Origin: Gordionus sp. m RMFG-2023 | Lineage: Eukaryota; Nematomorpha; Gordioida; Chordodea; Parachordodidae | Direction: 5' to 3' | Assembly: GCF_954871325.1 (NCBI RefSeq) | Contig: NC_088775.1 | Span: forward strand, 64,395,561-64,459,560 | DNA length: 64,000 bases | Part shown: one piece after another, positions 1 through 45,360 of the stretch | How positions within the stretch are numbered: the first letter of the stretch is position 1 | Layout: every line of letters starts with the position of its first letter | Made by a program: the position numbers and the translations under genes | Notes under the pieces: generated by a model | The model's database searches: none | What the model was told of the DNA's origin: nothing | The model's input: only the letters and a program-made list of their open reading frames with translations

Positions 1-141
1 CTTGACAGAGATATATTATGGGTTATGTATAATCCTCAGCAATTGAAAAAAAGAGTCTCATTACTCTCCCAAAAATCTTTCATACATTTGAAAGAATTTA
101 CTAGAGTTTTGATTCAGAAGAGTAGAAATCAGGCTAGCTAA
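1..141 (+). CDS. Partial open frame at window edge, possible exon of the ANAPC5-like gene or of a gene upstream
   Basis: The frame is open from base 1 and reads 46 codons to a TAA at 139-141. It starts LDRDILWVMYNPQQLKKR and has a normal-looking mix of residues for this genome. I do not recognise it. It could be the last exon of a gene upstream of the window. It could also be an earlier exon of the ANAPC5-like gene, using a donor inside it such as the GTATAA at 27 or the GTAGAA at 122. Only the first of these keeps phase with the exon at 531. Two more short frames between 176 and 360 also look coding-like but could not be joined convincingly. Confidence 0.3.
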   Translation, partial: LDRDILWVMYNPQQLKKRVSLLSQKSFIHLKEFTRVLIQKSRNQAS

Positions 142-530
142 TAAAAAAGAATTTTAAATTTAATTGTATTATATAGAAATATTTCTAATTTGACAGCCTC
201 ATTCAAATCTTTTAAAAGTATATTTAAATTAATAATGCGAGATTTTAAAAATATCTATGAGATTTTGAAATATTCAATGAATATACCATAGATAAATTCC
301 TTTTTGAAAATCAAACAAAGACAATTAAAAATTCATCTTTTTCTTATAAAAAATATATTGAAATACGTCCATAAATGTCGATTACAAATTGACAGATACA
401 ACATTTTGTATGAGCTTAAAATAAAATTTTAATTCCTTTTTAAATAGAAATAAAAATTACGCCTAATTTAGGTGTTACTTTGAAATCTTATTATGTTTTT
501 ATTTTCATGAAGTATAAAATAATAATTTAG

Positions 531-3500
531 AATGCAAAATAAGGAAAAAATTCAAAATCACTTGGTGGAATCCCTCCGTATTATATACACGATAAAAGAC
601 GAGAATCTCTTGAACCATTGCTTGAATTTGTTGCAACTCACTATACTACACTTCCAAGTCCTGAAAAATGAAACCTGTCCGGATGTTAACAAGATATTGA
701 CCGATTTTTTTTTCATCTTTGATGAGTTGAACGAAAAACAAATGAACAATTCCCCTCTTTTGTTGCAAGACGCAAGAAATTTCGATAAAAACCTTTTTAC
801 AAAAAGTTCTTTATTCACATTAAGTTGTTTTATGATGGAAACAGGCACCCTGCCCAGTATTATAACTGCTCTGCTAATAAAGTTAGCATAATTAATTATT
901 CAATATTCAAACATAATCATTTAAATTTTTGGAATTTATTTGCACATTATTTTTATATGGCAGTGCAAAATTTCCCAAAGTTGGCTTACCTAGAAACATT
1001 TTAAAACTATTAACTAATATAAGACTTGTATTATCTAAAAGTTAATTAATTTAGTTCCTCCAAATTAGTATTCGAATTTTATATTTAAAAAAAAATAATT
1101 AATTGACAAGCTTAAGAGTTGCTATACACCACAATGGTATTTTTCATAATTTAATACTGATAAAATATATTTTTGAAAAAAATTAACTTAAATTTAGCCT
1201 GAGACAAAGTAATGACAACATAAACGTAGAAGAAATTTATACTGAGCCTGGAAATTTGAATCGAAATATTTTAAATATGCAGTTGTTTACCTCCCATTTG
1301 ATGATATCGTCTTATTTAATGCTGTGTGGTGCATCCATTTATGTTAGGGAAACTTTGACTTATCAATTGCACTATAATTTTGAACTTTACGAAAACAAAT
1401 ATTTGGATTCTAAATTGGGATATTTATACGTTGCCAATACCTTACATCAAAATGTAAATTAGGCTAAATTTTTTGTGGTTCATCGCTTTATTATTTTATA
1501 AGGTTCTAACTTTATTATGAAAATAACATATTATCTTATGAGGGTAATTAATTTTGAGCTTTTTTAAAATGTAAACGCTTTAATGAAATTCCTAATTCTT
1601 TGCATTTTAAGTTGACCAAAAATGGAGTTAGACCCTTATAATAATCACTAGCGAATAAATTCTATATTATATCCTATAATAAAATCGAATAATTTATTGT
1701 GAATAATAAAATTAATAATTATGATTTCTAGATATGGTAAATATTTATAATATAGGGAAATTATTCATCGCGAAATGTGGTTTTGCAATTTTTATTAAAT
1801 GAAAATAATTTTGATATGGAATTCGAAAATACATTACATAATTACGATTCATGTACCGAGATTTATATATCTTGCGTAGAAATGCTTTTAGAAGAATATA
1901 TAGACTCAAAAAAGAATTCGCTGGATCCATTTGCAAATAATAAGATCGGAATGATAAGTGATTTGACAAATGATTTATTCTACTACGATAACCATGTTGC
2001 AAATTATTGGTATGGACCACAATTATAAATAAATATATTTAATTTTATGTTTCTAGAAAAATGATATTAATATTAAAGAAAGCTTATTATAATTTTTTAA
2101 TATATTCATTCACAAAAGAAAAACCTTTTAATTTAATAAATATTAGTTTAAAAAATAAAAATAGGAAAAAAACAATTCTTATATAATAATTTTTAAGAAT
2201 ATACCAATTTTTGGTCTTATCTCATATTAACTTCGTAAAGTTTCAAAAACAAAATCTTGTAAAAATAAAATATACATATGCAATTAACAATTAATTTTTA
2301 ATCTAAACCGCCATAAATAAAATAATATAAACAATTAATTTTATACAATTTATATTTAAAAACAAATAAATTGATTGTCTTCTCCGTAACCTTTTTGTCC
2401 CTTGGGCTGGAATCTACTATGGATCTTGAAAATCTCAGACCCTCAAATTTTCTTAAAGGCCTATCCCCCTCAAAAATATAGCAAACTATTCCCCCCCCCC
2501 CGCTGCTTACTATATTAAATTTATTTTTTGATAAAAGGTACGCTTATTTTTGCATGGACGTTTTAAGTGACTTTGAAAGAGCATTTCTCATATTATCTCG
2601 ATATACATACGATGCACTTACTTCAAAAAATCATGGACGCTTAACTAATTATCAATATCAATATTTAAGAGTCAAGTACTATTGACATCTTTATTTAGCT
2701 TTCGTGATAATATAAAAATATGCTTATATCAATCTTCTATATAATCGTTAAAAATAAATTTAGATTTAACACGAATTCTTCATGGATAAACTTATATAAA
2801 CTACTAACACCCGTAGTAGTATATATTTTTAAAATTTATCTCAATTTTATTTAATCCCTTCTTTTTATGTTTTATTATTACCTTAATTTACTCTTGTATT
2901 TTATTTATACAGATGTTTATTATTACTTTCAAACTTATATACTGAAATCGAACAACCATATAAAGCAATATCGATTATTAACATGGCATTAAATATATGC
3001 TCAAAATTTCATTTTTACTTGTTGAAATCGTTTCTAATAATGAATTTGGCCAACGTGAAGGTTAATTGATTAAATATATTACGAAACATAAATTAATATT
3101 ATTTTGAATATATCGAGAAAGGGAGCATATTTGGTAAGAGTATTATTAAAATTTAAAAGGTATTTTTTTCTGTTAAAGATCTGCATTCCCGTAATTTTTT
3201 TTCATTGTCCGAACTAAAATTATTTTCAAAAATTAGACTTGCCTAAGATCAAAGTAAATTCGGACCCCAAGGGGGGGGGATCGGGTTGGGCCTTTGTAGA
3301 TTACTAATTTCTAGTGTATCAGATCTATGAATCAATGATGTAAGAAATTATGATTGAATATAATCATTTATTTGATAAAAAATTGAATATTATGGTTTAT
3401 CAAATTTATTCAAATTATATATTTCAATCTAGTTTAAATTCATAATTTTCTAATTAAATTATTTGATTAAACTCGCGATAATTTTTTATTTATAAATGTA

Positions 3501-3675
3501 GAAAAACATAGGTGACTGGCACAACTCCAAGCTAGCTCTAAGCATTTCACACCCAGCTTTGCAATATATCTTATCGAATTGCTCAAATGCCCGAGATTTA
3601 CAGAATGCTAAAATTTTATACAGAGATATATATAACCATTATCTATCAATGGGTCATAATTTATCAACATTTTAA
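531..3675 (+). CDS. ANAPC5: ANAPC5-like: anaphase-promoting complex subunit 5, TPR region, 5' end missing
   Basis: Six exons join in phase: 531-881, 1198-1453, 1756-2009, 2538-2675, 2913-3060 and 3502-3675 (stop TAA). Introns are 237-528 bp with GT-AG ends. From the ATG at 532 they give about 439 residues. From memory of human APC5 the order matches: exon 1 SLRIIYTIKDENLLNHCL against the APC5 TPR stretch IRIAQESNDHVCLQHCL; exon 2 ends with a YLYVANTLH helix (APC5 ALCHLAELH); exons 5-6 carry LLLLSNLY, AISIINMALNIC and LALSISHPALQYIL, matching the APC5 LLSVAELY, ALPMLLQALAL and LSLLHMAIEPIL helices. Spacing between these blocks also agrees. APC5 is a scaffold subunit of the cell-cycle ubiquitin ligase. 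The ATG at 532 is probably internal, because an acceptor AG ends at 530 and the human homologue starts far upstream. The C-terminus is about 80 residues shorter than human, so a last exon may be missed. Family call is from recall; exon joining is from sequence. Confidence 0.68.
2389..2520. other. Poly-C containing stretch in ANAPC5-like intron 3
   Basis: Intron 3 (2010-2537) holds a C run near 2488-2500, flanked by plain AT-rich sequence. A G run near 3271-3279 in intron 5 looks like its partner in inverse orientation, but I could not align enough flanking sequence to call a transposon. Confidence 0.3.
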
Positions 3676-4646
3676 GTGCAAATATTCGAAAAATATATGT
3701 AATATAAATATATTCTGCCGTCGAAATTTTAGTGTATGTTAAAAAAATGCTCTGCTAGAGCTAGATATATATTGAATTTGTTTTGAGATAGTGTTATTAA
3801 TTATTTTTTAAAAATCAAAAGATGATTTGATAATAAATTGTCATGCAAATAAGTAAAAAAAAATTAAATCGTATTGCCAATGAAAATTAACAATCTATCT
3901 TTCCTCATATCCGTCTGTCTACGTAAGGAATTGGGATTTTTTTATATCTTTTTAAAAAAAATACTACAATATTTTAATCTCTGATTTTGGAAAATCCATA
4001 TAAAAGGAGAGATGCATCAATAGAACTTTTGACACTATGTCATCCAATACCACTGTTGTGAAGATCACTGTCTGGTCTTTGGTCAGGACCGAAGCATTCG
4101 GACCGAACTAAGATCCTTTAAAAAGTCGATCCAGGCCGCGTTCCTGAATAAAAAGGCTAGTCTTTTTTTTTAAATATTTTCGTTTTTACCTAATTTAATT
4201 CTTGTTTATTGGGACTATAAATAAAATGCTTTTGATAACTTATGGTTTTCATATTGAAAAATAAAAATGAACTAAAAATTCACAAAAACTTAACTCCTCT
4301 AGAAAATAAATACAAAAATCAAAATCATATAATTTGAAGATTAAAGCAAACTTAAATAATAATTGAAATAAAATAAGGTAATTTATCATTATTAACATAA
4401 TTTTAATTTATAAAAGTTAAATAAATAATAAAAAAATTAGGACTTCTTTTCTTATTGCCGTAGGAATTTGTAATGATTTTTTTATATAAAGACAGCCTAC
4501 AATTAATGAAGATCATTTTTGAGTACATGTTTGAATCAATAAGCAAATATTTAATCACATTAAAAAACAATTTAAATTATATAAGTTAAATCGAATTAAA
4601 TAAAGCAATTGTGCGCAAAAATATGAGAGATATTCCAACTACGCTA
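3676..4646. other. Space between the convergent ANAPC5-like and NDUFV1 genes
   Basis: These 970 bp between the two stop codons must hold both 3' UTRs and poly(A) sites. The stretch is very AT-rich, with several AATAAA-like words on both strands. A slightly GC-richer patch at 4030-4150 reads open for a short way but matches nothing I know. A missed last ANAPC5-like exon could lie here. Confidence 0.4.
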
Positions 4647-36638
<31,992 letters not shown>

Positions 36639-36755
36639 CTGAGAATTTTTTTAAATATATATATAAATTTAATTATGCTATTAGATATGGCAAATCTATT
36701 TTCGAGATAATGAAATGGATTATAAATTAGCAAAAAATATAGGTTGTCTTGTTAG

Positions 36756-37280
36756 AGCTCTAGTCGGGTTCGGACATTTAAAATTTTTTTCCTCGGGCTC
36801 GGGTAGTGCTGTAAGATGTGTCCGACCCGACCCAAATGTCAATCAGAATAACTGATATTGATATGTCTTTTTAATATGTTCACTATTATATTCTTTAAAA
36901 ATTCTCTATATAAAAAATTAAATCATCCTTTTTCGACATCAATCATGCGAATTATTTTTACATAATCACAAAAATTTTTAAACTCGTTGAATTTTAACTA
37001 CTTTTTATATTTAAGCGGAATAAAATTTATATGTATACAAATTAAATAAAATAAAATGCAACTTTATATGATTATTGATTAGATTATGTGGGTAGGTGGC
37101 AATATGTGAATAAATACACATAATTTTTTGTTTCTTAGATATTATAATATTTAAACTCAAATTATAAAAAAAATTCTAGTCAGACTCGTGTCGGACCTAA
37201 AATAAGGTACCCGGGCTCGCGTCGGGCAAAAAAATTAAATTCAGGCTCGGGCCACGAAAAAGTCACTTTGCAGACCTCTA
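36756..37280. mobile_element. Probable hAT-type MITE with TCGGGT-rich ends
   Basis: It starts at about TAGAGCTCTAGTCGGGTTCG and ends in complementary CCCGAGCC and GACCTCTA-type sequence. The ends are rich in CGGGCTCGGG, like the elements at 4858 and 6861. No clear 8-bp duplication is readable, so the borders are approximate. Confidence 0.5.
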
Positions 37281-37644
37281 TGCTAGGCTGATCATTTATT
37301 TTATATATCTTTTGACACTCTTCACTACGATTTAAAAGAAATTGATTTGGTCTGCATTAGGAAAACTTTAATTTAAAAACAAAAATCGAACAGAAAGAGG
37401 AGAGTTCATAGATTGGTAGCCCATAGGAAGTTAAGAAAACAGTTTGACTTTCAATTTATCAATGTGGGAATGATGTGGATGCCAATCAATGACTCATGAA
37501 TTTTAAAAATATATTGTATGTCTCATTTTTAATCAGTTACTTTATTTTTTAATATCTTCATTTTGACAAATTTAATATAGTTTTTTCCCTAAATCCAAAT
37601 CTCTCGTAAATTTCTTCTTAGTAATTTTCCCTAAACATTATTTG
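37281..37644. other. Short non-TE gap with one coding-like frame
   Basis: AT-rich sequence. A + strand frame at about 37380-37500 reads KRRVHRLVAHRKLRKQ then FDFQFINVGMMWMPIND before a stop. I do not recognise it and cannot find splice partners. Confidence 0.25.
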
Positions 37645-39269
37645 TAGTGTTGTTAAGGTAACTAGTTACCTAGTTACATTTTTGCTAAAAAATAGCTGTA
37701 ACTAGTTATATTTTATAAATTGTTGTAACTAGTTATATTTTTACCAATGTAACTGCCAAAAGTAAGTTACTTTTAAAAATATGTATGTGTAAATCTAAAT
37801 AAAGGAAGATAATAATTCAGATATTGAATACATTTCAATAGAAGATATAATGTCTTCCTCTGGACTAACCAATTATAATAAATGACTTCGACTAACTTCC
37901 CAGGTATCGAAGATGATCCTGTCACACATTAAACTTAGTGATAACACAAGATGCCAATAAAATAATTTTAAACAATGAGGATTATAGGAAAGTGTATAAG
38001 GTTGCTATATCATGTCAACGTTTGTGGAATACACAAAACAAATCGGGGCCATAAGCTGAGCAAATTAAAAAGAGATTACATTCTCAGCTGCCATATTCCA
38101 TTGTAACAAGATGGGGTTCTTTTTATACATCTTTATCTAATTATCACTTATAAATGAAACGCCTTTGGATCCGATTTATTATGTGATGAATTAGAATTGT
38201 GTAGATCTACATCACCAGATCGTGATTTTATTAAAGAATATTGCAGTGTAAATTTAAATTAATGTCTTATAAATAATTTACAATTAAAAAAATTAGATTA
38301 TGCAACCAGTAGCTAAAGCTATTGATATACTAGAAGGCGAAAAATATATGGATCTAGGTTATTATACCCCAACAATAACACAGATACTTATCTGTCTAGA
38401 AGGTGTTCAAGAATTAAAATATTGTCAACCTTTAAAAGATGCTATATTAGCTAGTATTAAAAAAAGGTAACTTAAATTAAATAATTATTTACAAATTAAT
38501 AATACAATGATATAGGTTTCATGATCTTTATGATAATGATAAAATAATTGCTGCTATTCTTCATCTACTATTTAAAACTGATTGGCCTTGGATAAGGCAA
38601 GAAAAGAATAGATCAAAAAAGATGGAAATTTTAAATTTAATAAATACTTTAATACCTCGCGGTGAATCTAACACAAATGGCTCATGTTCGCAACAAACAT
38701 CAATAGATGTAGTGGATTTTTTGATTTAAAGCGTCAAAATATTATTGATAATGATGAGAATTTATTGAAAATTTTATTAAATCCAATAACAGCACATTAT
38801 CTTTATTCTTTATTAAATATAATGTTGTTATTACATCAAGTGCTCCTGTAGAGCGTTTATTCAGTCTAAGGAAACTCATCTTTGGAGAGAAACGAGCGCG
38901 TCTCCTAGATAAAAATTTTAAAATCCAATTGTTGTTAAAAGCAAAGAAACATTTATTAAACTCAAATTTATGAAAAATAAATGTTTTTTTTTCAATGCCA
39001 ATATATAGGATATTTTTATTCGATGTAAATATAAATATTCTATTATCCGATATTTTTTTCGGTTTACTTATTTTTTTATATAAATAAATTGTATATTTTT
39101 TTTAAACAAATGATTATAATTTGTATATCATTATTTTTTTATATTAAATAAATTCGTTCAGTAAATAAATGCGTTATATGAATGATGTATAAAGTAACTT
39201 ATAATGTAAATAGTTACTTTTGAAAAATAACTGTAACTAGTTATGTCAAAAGTAACTTTAACAACACTA
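37645..39269 (+). mobile_element. hAT transposon relic with transposase remnants
   Basis: 1,625 bp, TAGTGTTGTTAAGGTAACTA to AGTAACTTTAACAACACTA, flanked by ATTATTTG and ATTATTTA (7 of 8). Subterminal GTAACTAGTTAC palindromes recur at both ends. Inside, broken + strand frames read SIVTRWGSFYTSLSNY (38100), AIDILEGEKYMDLGYYTPTI (38310) and TSAPVERLFSLRKLIFGEKR (38845), the last being the hAT C-terminal dimerisation region. The transposase is decayed, with several stops and frame changes. Confidence 0.88.
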
Positions 39270-40275
39270 ATTATTTAATATTTTTAATAATTCTAATTCA
39301 ATTAGAAAATTATTAAAAATTTCGATATTATAAAGTCTATAAAAATTTTACAATGATAATATAATTTTCATATCCATCAATAATGTATCTAAAGACAATA
39401 ATAATTATTTCAATTTGTTACATTTCTCTAAACATATATTGGGTATTTCCTTGATAAACCTTTTCGTTAACTTATTATTTCTTGTTGAGTAGTATAACAT
39501 ATTATCTTTTCCTATTTCATTAATCATGATCTTTAACCTATATATAACATATTATCTTTTCCTATTTCATTAATCGTGATCTTTAACCTATAGCAAACTT
39601 TCATGATTTGGAATCATTGTTACAATCTTTTAACTGATCCACATGTTTTCACAATTTTCTTTGGGAGTGCCAACAATATATAAGTAAAAACCTGTTCTCT
39701 TTATCACCCTATCTTTCGAACCTTTGGTATTCTCGTTATTTAACCATATATGTTGTAAAATTTTAAATTGACCCCTTTAAAATGCAAGTCATGATTTGGA
39801 CGTTGTCCCACATTGGACTTTTCAATTTCATGCTAGATCTAGTCTTATACAATACAACATAGTTTTTAATTGTCACATAAGTTTGACAGCAAATCACTAT
39901 GTAAAGATATGCTCTTCCATTCGATAGGTCATTAAAACTTGTGTCTAGACAATCATATCAGGATTGACTCTCTCGCTACATTGTTTAATTGTAACTTGAT
40001 GTGGCATCCCTAATTGAATGCTACTAACTAACCATGGTAATCCAAAAAAGCAGGATCCATCTTCATGATCCAATCTTGACAGTAATTTGAATCGCATTCT
40101 TAGCATTCAATGAGTGATCTCCATATTTTGTTAATGGGTAGGTTGGCTTGATTTTTATTTTTGGTTGTCTAATACCTGTCCAAATACTCTAATTGATCTA
40201 GTGTTAAAATCAAATTCAACTTAACTGTGTAACTTGTTTTACTCAATTTTGCTATACCCTACATAATATTATTAG
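39270..40275. other. About 1 kb between hAT elements, with a 50-bp tandem duplication
   Basis: A 50-bp unit containing TATAACATATTATCTTTTCC occurs twice in tandem at 39493-39590, differing at about one base. The rest is slightly less AT-rich than its surroundings and may be old retroelement coding sequence on the - strand, but no motif is firm. Confidence 0.4.
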
Positions 40276-40412
40276 TAAAGGTGTACCGATACCACTTTTT
40301 GGAGGTTGATCCGAAATGATATTAAATTGATATCGGCGAATTACTTATCCAATATCATATTTTATATTGTATTCTCTAAACATACTAATCGTTTTAATTT
40401 TTAATGCATATA

Positions 40413-40626
40413 AGTGTTGCATAATCCTTTTGAGCCGATTTTTAAAAAAGGCCGACTAAATATTTTATCCAGAAAAATATTACGCAAGCTTGAAGATTTT
40501 CTCATATATGACATAAAGACATGGACATCTATTAGCGAAATCTCAAGGTTTAAACACGATTTTTTTGCCTAAAATACTGAGTTACCTGTTTTCAAAAATC
40601 GGCTCATGAAGCGATTTTGCATCACG
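40413..40626. mobile_element. Hairpin MITE related to the 22708 element
   Basis: Inverted ends contain GAGCCGATTTTT and its complement, with outer TGCATAATC and GATTTTGCATCA words. Similar in layout to the MITE at 22708-22883. The borders and duplication are uncertain. Confidence 0.45.
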
Positions 40627-42149
40627 TCATACATGCACCTACTCATTTCATATACTTTTTAATAGTATAACTAGTGTTGTTAAATAGTCGAGTTCTCCCG
40701 ACTTCGTTTCCGAGTCGATTAGTCGACTCATTTTTACAACTCGAGTTATGAACTTGAGTCGTTGACTCAGTCGCGATTCGAGTTATGAACTTGAGTCGTG
40801 AACTCAAGTCGCGACTCGAGTTATGAATTTGAGTGGTGAACTCAACAGGTTAACTTAAATTTTATGAAACTCGATTACTTATATTAGTGTTGTTAATTGT
40901 TGTTTAATACCCAGACCTGGCACTTGGCTCTAAAATCGACTAATCAGCTATGGCATGAACCCAGACAAACACATATATTTTAATATTTCTTATTAAAGTA
41001 TATAAATATATAATTATTAGAGGTATCAATCGATAGATAATTTAAAAAACCTATTGAATAGGCAACAAGCCAAGCACTACCTCTCGATGGGTGAAGCTAT
41101 TACTAGGGAAGGGGGGGGGGGCAGGATTAATTTTATGTATCAAATAAGCCTAGTTCTACCTTAATATGGTGAATATGAGTATAACCTGGTGGAGGGGGAA
41201 ATATTTGATATAGTTACTCATATAACTGAACTGCTCATGAAAAACGTTGCTTTAATTATAATATTTTTAACAAAAAAATATAAAAATGCAAATTTTATTA
41301 ATTCAATATTTAATAATTATAAAAATACTATAAAAACTAGGTCAAAATATCTTCAGGTATTTTTATTGCCATTATAAACGTATGGGTAGTGTTGTTAAAA
41401 GTCGAGTCATTAGTCGAATAAGTCGACCAACTCAAGTCGTGAACTTAAGTCTATAAACTTGAGTCGACTAGAGGACGAATAGTTTTATAAACTTAGTCGA
41501 CTAGAGGACGAATAGTTCCATGTACTTAGTCGACTAGAGGACGAATAGTTCTATGAACTTAATTAGTTATTATTAATTAATAAAACATTTGTTCTGTTTT
41601 TTTATTTTAAACTTTCGACTTTCAACTTGAGTCGTGAATACGAAATATATTTTAAGTACTAAAGGACGAATAATTCTATGAATTAGAGTCGACTAAAGGA
41701 CAAGATTTTAAATTAGTTAGTATTAATTAATAAAACATTTGTTTTTTTATTTTTAACTTTAGACTTCCAATTTAAGTCGTTATACGAGTTATATACTTAA
41801 GTCGACTAGAAGACGAATAGTTGAGTCGTTTTTTCGACTCAAACTCAAACATCGGGTCGTTTTTTACGACTTTAACCCAAAGTTGTGGTCATTTTATTCG
41901 ATCCGATCTAAAATATGGGTCGTTTTTAAAGGACTATCTAAGGTTTGGGTTGTTTTTTTCATCAGACCCAATATCTAGATCATTTTTTTCGAACAAAAGG
42001 CTTTTATGGTTGACTCCAATAAATATAATAACAACATTTAGTAGATATTAAAATTATGGGTGGGTAAGTTATTTAAAGCTTCTTTTAATTATAATATTCT
42101 GACATACTATTATTAATGGAATGGCTTTTGTCATCGTTATTTTTTTAAA

Positions 42150-42300
42150 CAATGATGATGATGTACCATAAAAAAGTGACAATTGTCATAATCGTTATTT
42201 TTAAATTTTTTTAAAGCAAATGGGTAAAAATAGATATTGTAAACATGTTAAATTAAAATTTCAATAAGATGTGCCATAGAAAGGTGACAAATGATTTTAA
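42150..42300 (+). repeat. Two diverged copies of the 120-bp satellite unit
   Basis: This stretch contains GTGACAATTGTCATAATCGT, then AAAGCAAATGGGTAAAAATA, GTAAACATGTTAAATTAAAA and a second GATGTGCCATAGAAAGGTGA. These are the same blocks in the same order as the units of the 25600-30170 arrays. It shows the unit exists as a low-copy piece in another hAT element. Confidence 0.8.
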
Positions 42301-42639
42301 AAAGTGCGAGTCACCGCTTAAAAAAATATGAGGCATTTTGATGAAATAAAAAGTAAAGGTATTTCTGAAATGCCTAGGAAAAACTGACACAATTCGCAAA
42401 TATATTGAGCGTTAAATTACGTTACGAATTGTGTTCATTTACCAGAATATTCAAAGATTTAATAGCAGAATTAAATGAAATGGACGACGATATCATATGT
42501 ACAAGTGAGGAGTTAAATGAAGAAGATGGAATATTACAATGATTTGATAATAAATGTAATAAGTGTTTAATAGGCGTGTATAAAATCATTAAATGTTACA
42601 ATATGCACAAAAGTGTATACACTAATTTATTTTTGGCAT

Positions 42640-42810
42640 ATGAATACATTTTAATTTTGTCATTTGTGGAGGTTAATTGCGAGAGAACATTTAGTAAATT
42701 AAAAAATTATAAAAAATAGGCTGAGCTAATATAGACCAAGAAAAATTAGAAGCGTTTTTAATTATGTCAGTTGAACGAGAAGTATTAGCGCAGGTTGAAC
42801 TAGAAGATAT
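42640..42810 (+). pseudogene. hAT transposase C-terminal fragment
   Basis: Reads LSFVEVNCERTFSKLKNYKK in one frame and LEAFLIMSVEREV in another. Together these are the conserved hAT dimerisation region (CERxFSKLK, then the downstream MSVERE word). It has several stops and at least one frame change; no intact transposase remains in this element. Confidence 0.65.
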
Positions 42811-45360
42811 TCTTGTTTATTTGATCATAATGAGAGATTTATTAACGTAAAAAGAGCACGTGAAGTCATTTTGTCGTATATTATTTTAATTCTTTTAAAT
42901 CTTATTTTTATATATTTACAATATAATCGGTGCCTGATTTCATAAGTGCAGCAATTTTATTTTATGTGCAATATTGTATAATTGCAATAATTTTATCTGT
43001 AATTGATTTTATATATTGAATATGTATTCTTTTATATTTAACAAAATCATTTGCACGTATTTTCAAAAATAAGAATAAAAATCTTTTTGAAAAAAAAATA
43101 TTATCAAAAATTTATTTACAAATAAAAAAAATTTCTTTAAAAGAAATAAATATTGTTAATGGTTAAAAAAACAAGAAAATTTTACTTTTTTATAACTTTT
43201 TAAAATAGCCCAAAATTTATTTTAAATAGATAGATTTATTTTGGGAGAAAGAAACAAGTGGAGGATTGGTTATTTATTTTCTAAAATAATATTTTAAAAA
43301 ATATACAAAAAATTGGTGGTGCCAGCTAGGCGCTAAATTCATTCAAAATTAAAATAAGAAACATAATAATAATATGTGTATTGTGATTTGATTTGTGACT
43401 AATAAATTGAATTAATTTAAATGTATTATTTTCCTTTAATCTTTTTTTAAAATATAATTGGAATTTTTAGATTAGAAATCCTTTATTTCCAAACAAAGGA
43501 TATTAATTTTTGGAATTTCGATTAAGTTCATGTTAACAAAATTTCCGTTAAATAGAGTTTAAAATTCCTGAACCCGAATTAAATCCTAATTTTGCAATCT
43601 AGCAGATATTTTTCTCTTAATATTGTATAAAAGTTTATACGAGTAACCATATTTATTTTTTACCCCCGCTCCCAAGTCAAACTTATATACACCATATTTA
43701 GCTAGAACTAGACTTATTTGATATCAATCCATCATATCAATATTTGGTGCCGATAATAATCCTAACCTATGTAGTAATTCCATAGAGAGGTGGGGCTTGG
43801 TTTGCTAATTATTCAATAGTTCTAATTAGCTATCGATTGATGCCTCTAATAATCATATATTTATATACCTTAATAAGGTCAAGAAAAAACAACTTAAAAT
43901 ATATACGTTGTGCTTGTGGTTTGTGTTCATTCCTAGTTTAGTCGATTTTTAGACTTAAGCCACGGATCTGGGTTTTACACAATTAACCAATAAATAACAC
44001 TTATATAAGCAATTGAGTTTCATAAAATTTAATAAACTATTTATTGAGTTTACGACTCAAGTTCAAAACTCGAGTCGCCACTTGAGTTCACGACTCAAGT
44101 TCAAAACTCGAGTCGCCACTTGAGTTCACGACTCAAGTTCATAAATCGAGTAGTAAAAATGAGTCAACTTTTTTGACTAAAAACTCAACTTGAGTCGTAG
44201 TTAAGCCGACTCGGCTGAGTCGTTTAACAACACTAAGTATAACATCTATAATTTAACTATACCATAGCATAAGTCATTTATATATTATAATGATCAGACT
44301 TAGTTTATATTCATGAATCTAAAAGCATATAAAATATTTTACTTGATAAATCACTTATTTATATAACATTAATCTTTATTTATATAACATTAATCTTTAT
44401 TTATATAACATTAATCTATTTACATAATATAAATATATTATCAAATTTAAAATATATTTTTTAAAAATTAAGACGCCATTTTATCGGATCGGAATATTTT
44501 ATAATGAACCGATAACAAGATATAAGCCCGATCCGATAAAAAATATCGGCACATCTTAATAGAATCACTTGATGCCACTCTGACATAGTGTTGTTAATTT
44601 GCTTGGTCGTAAAATTTACGACCCTAATGAATGTTAAGTAAAAAAAATAAATCTCATTTTCTAATCTTAAATAAAATCTTATACTTATCTTATACATTCT
44701 AAATTAATAAAGCTTTTAATCTCATTTTCAAACCATTTAAATATTTTTTTAAATTTGAGGACTTTCTTTTGATCAAAATGCTTTCGGGTAAAATAAAAAT
44801 ATCAGTAAATATTCAAATAATAAAGTAACCCTAAATATATTGTAATTAAATATAAACAAAAAATAAAAATTAAACGTCATTCATGCATGTATAAATAATA
44901 AAAAGAAATGTAAATTTGTGATGAAATGACCAAGTCTCATCATGATCAGGGTTGCCAGGTCATAATTTTCAAATTGCGGGGAAAATTTGGTATTTTGCGG
45001 GAGAAATATAAAAATTGCGGGAGAAATATAAAAATTGCGGGAGAAATATGAAAATTGCGGGAGAAATGTGAAAATTGCGGTAGAAATAAAAAATTTGCTA
45101 AAAAAGGCCGGGATTTTGAATTGACTTAATTATCCGCCTATAATTTTTTATATTATGTAAATACAAATTCGGTAACTATTTTTCAAAATAAAATAACATC
45201 TTGATTTATTAAAATATATTAATTTATAAGAAAGAATGTAAACAAGATAAAATTTTATAAAAAAACAAACGATTTTAATTTTACAATGTAAAAAATATAT
45301 TTTATGCGAATGTCCCGCAAAACATCTGCAAGGAAATCTACCTTGTGTGGTGTGTATAAC

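Larger units (their letters stand above)
40672..44235. mobile_element. Composite hAT element with shared TAGTGTTGTTAA ends
   Basis: 3,564 bp, TAGTGTTGTTAAATAGTCGA to GTTTAACAACACTA, exact 8-bp duplication AGTATAAC on both sides (40664-40671, 44236-44243). The ends carry repeats of GACTCGAGTTATGAACTTGA (left) and a 44-bp GAGTTCACGACTCAAGTTC unit (right, three copies). Inside is a further inverted pair (from about 40886 and to about 43990) and another TAGTGTTGTTAAAAGTCGAG start at 41392 with a 44-bp tandem repeat (GACTAGAGGACGAATAGTT). A decayed transposase C-terminus lies at 42640-42800. Confidence 0.85.
40276..44559. mobile_element. Older hAT element (family of 23199), split by a later hAT
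   Basis: The left end TAAAGGTGTACCGATACCAC and right end GATATTTTTTATCGG (complement near 44540) match the 23199-23926 element in reverse orientation. Its body is broken at 40672 by the element ending at 44235. The flanks no longer show a clean 8-bp duplication, so it is older. Confidence 0.75.

Noticed and set aside
3480-3610. - strand frame KAGCEMLRASLELCQSP as an NDUFV1 or other exon
   Set aside because: The + strand of the same stretch is the phase-consistent last exon of the ANAPC5-like gene, and the true last NDUFV1 exon is at 4647-4760.
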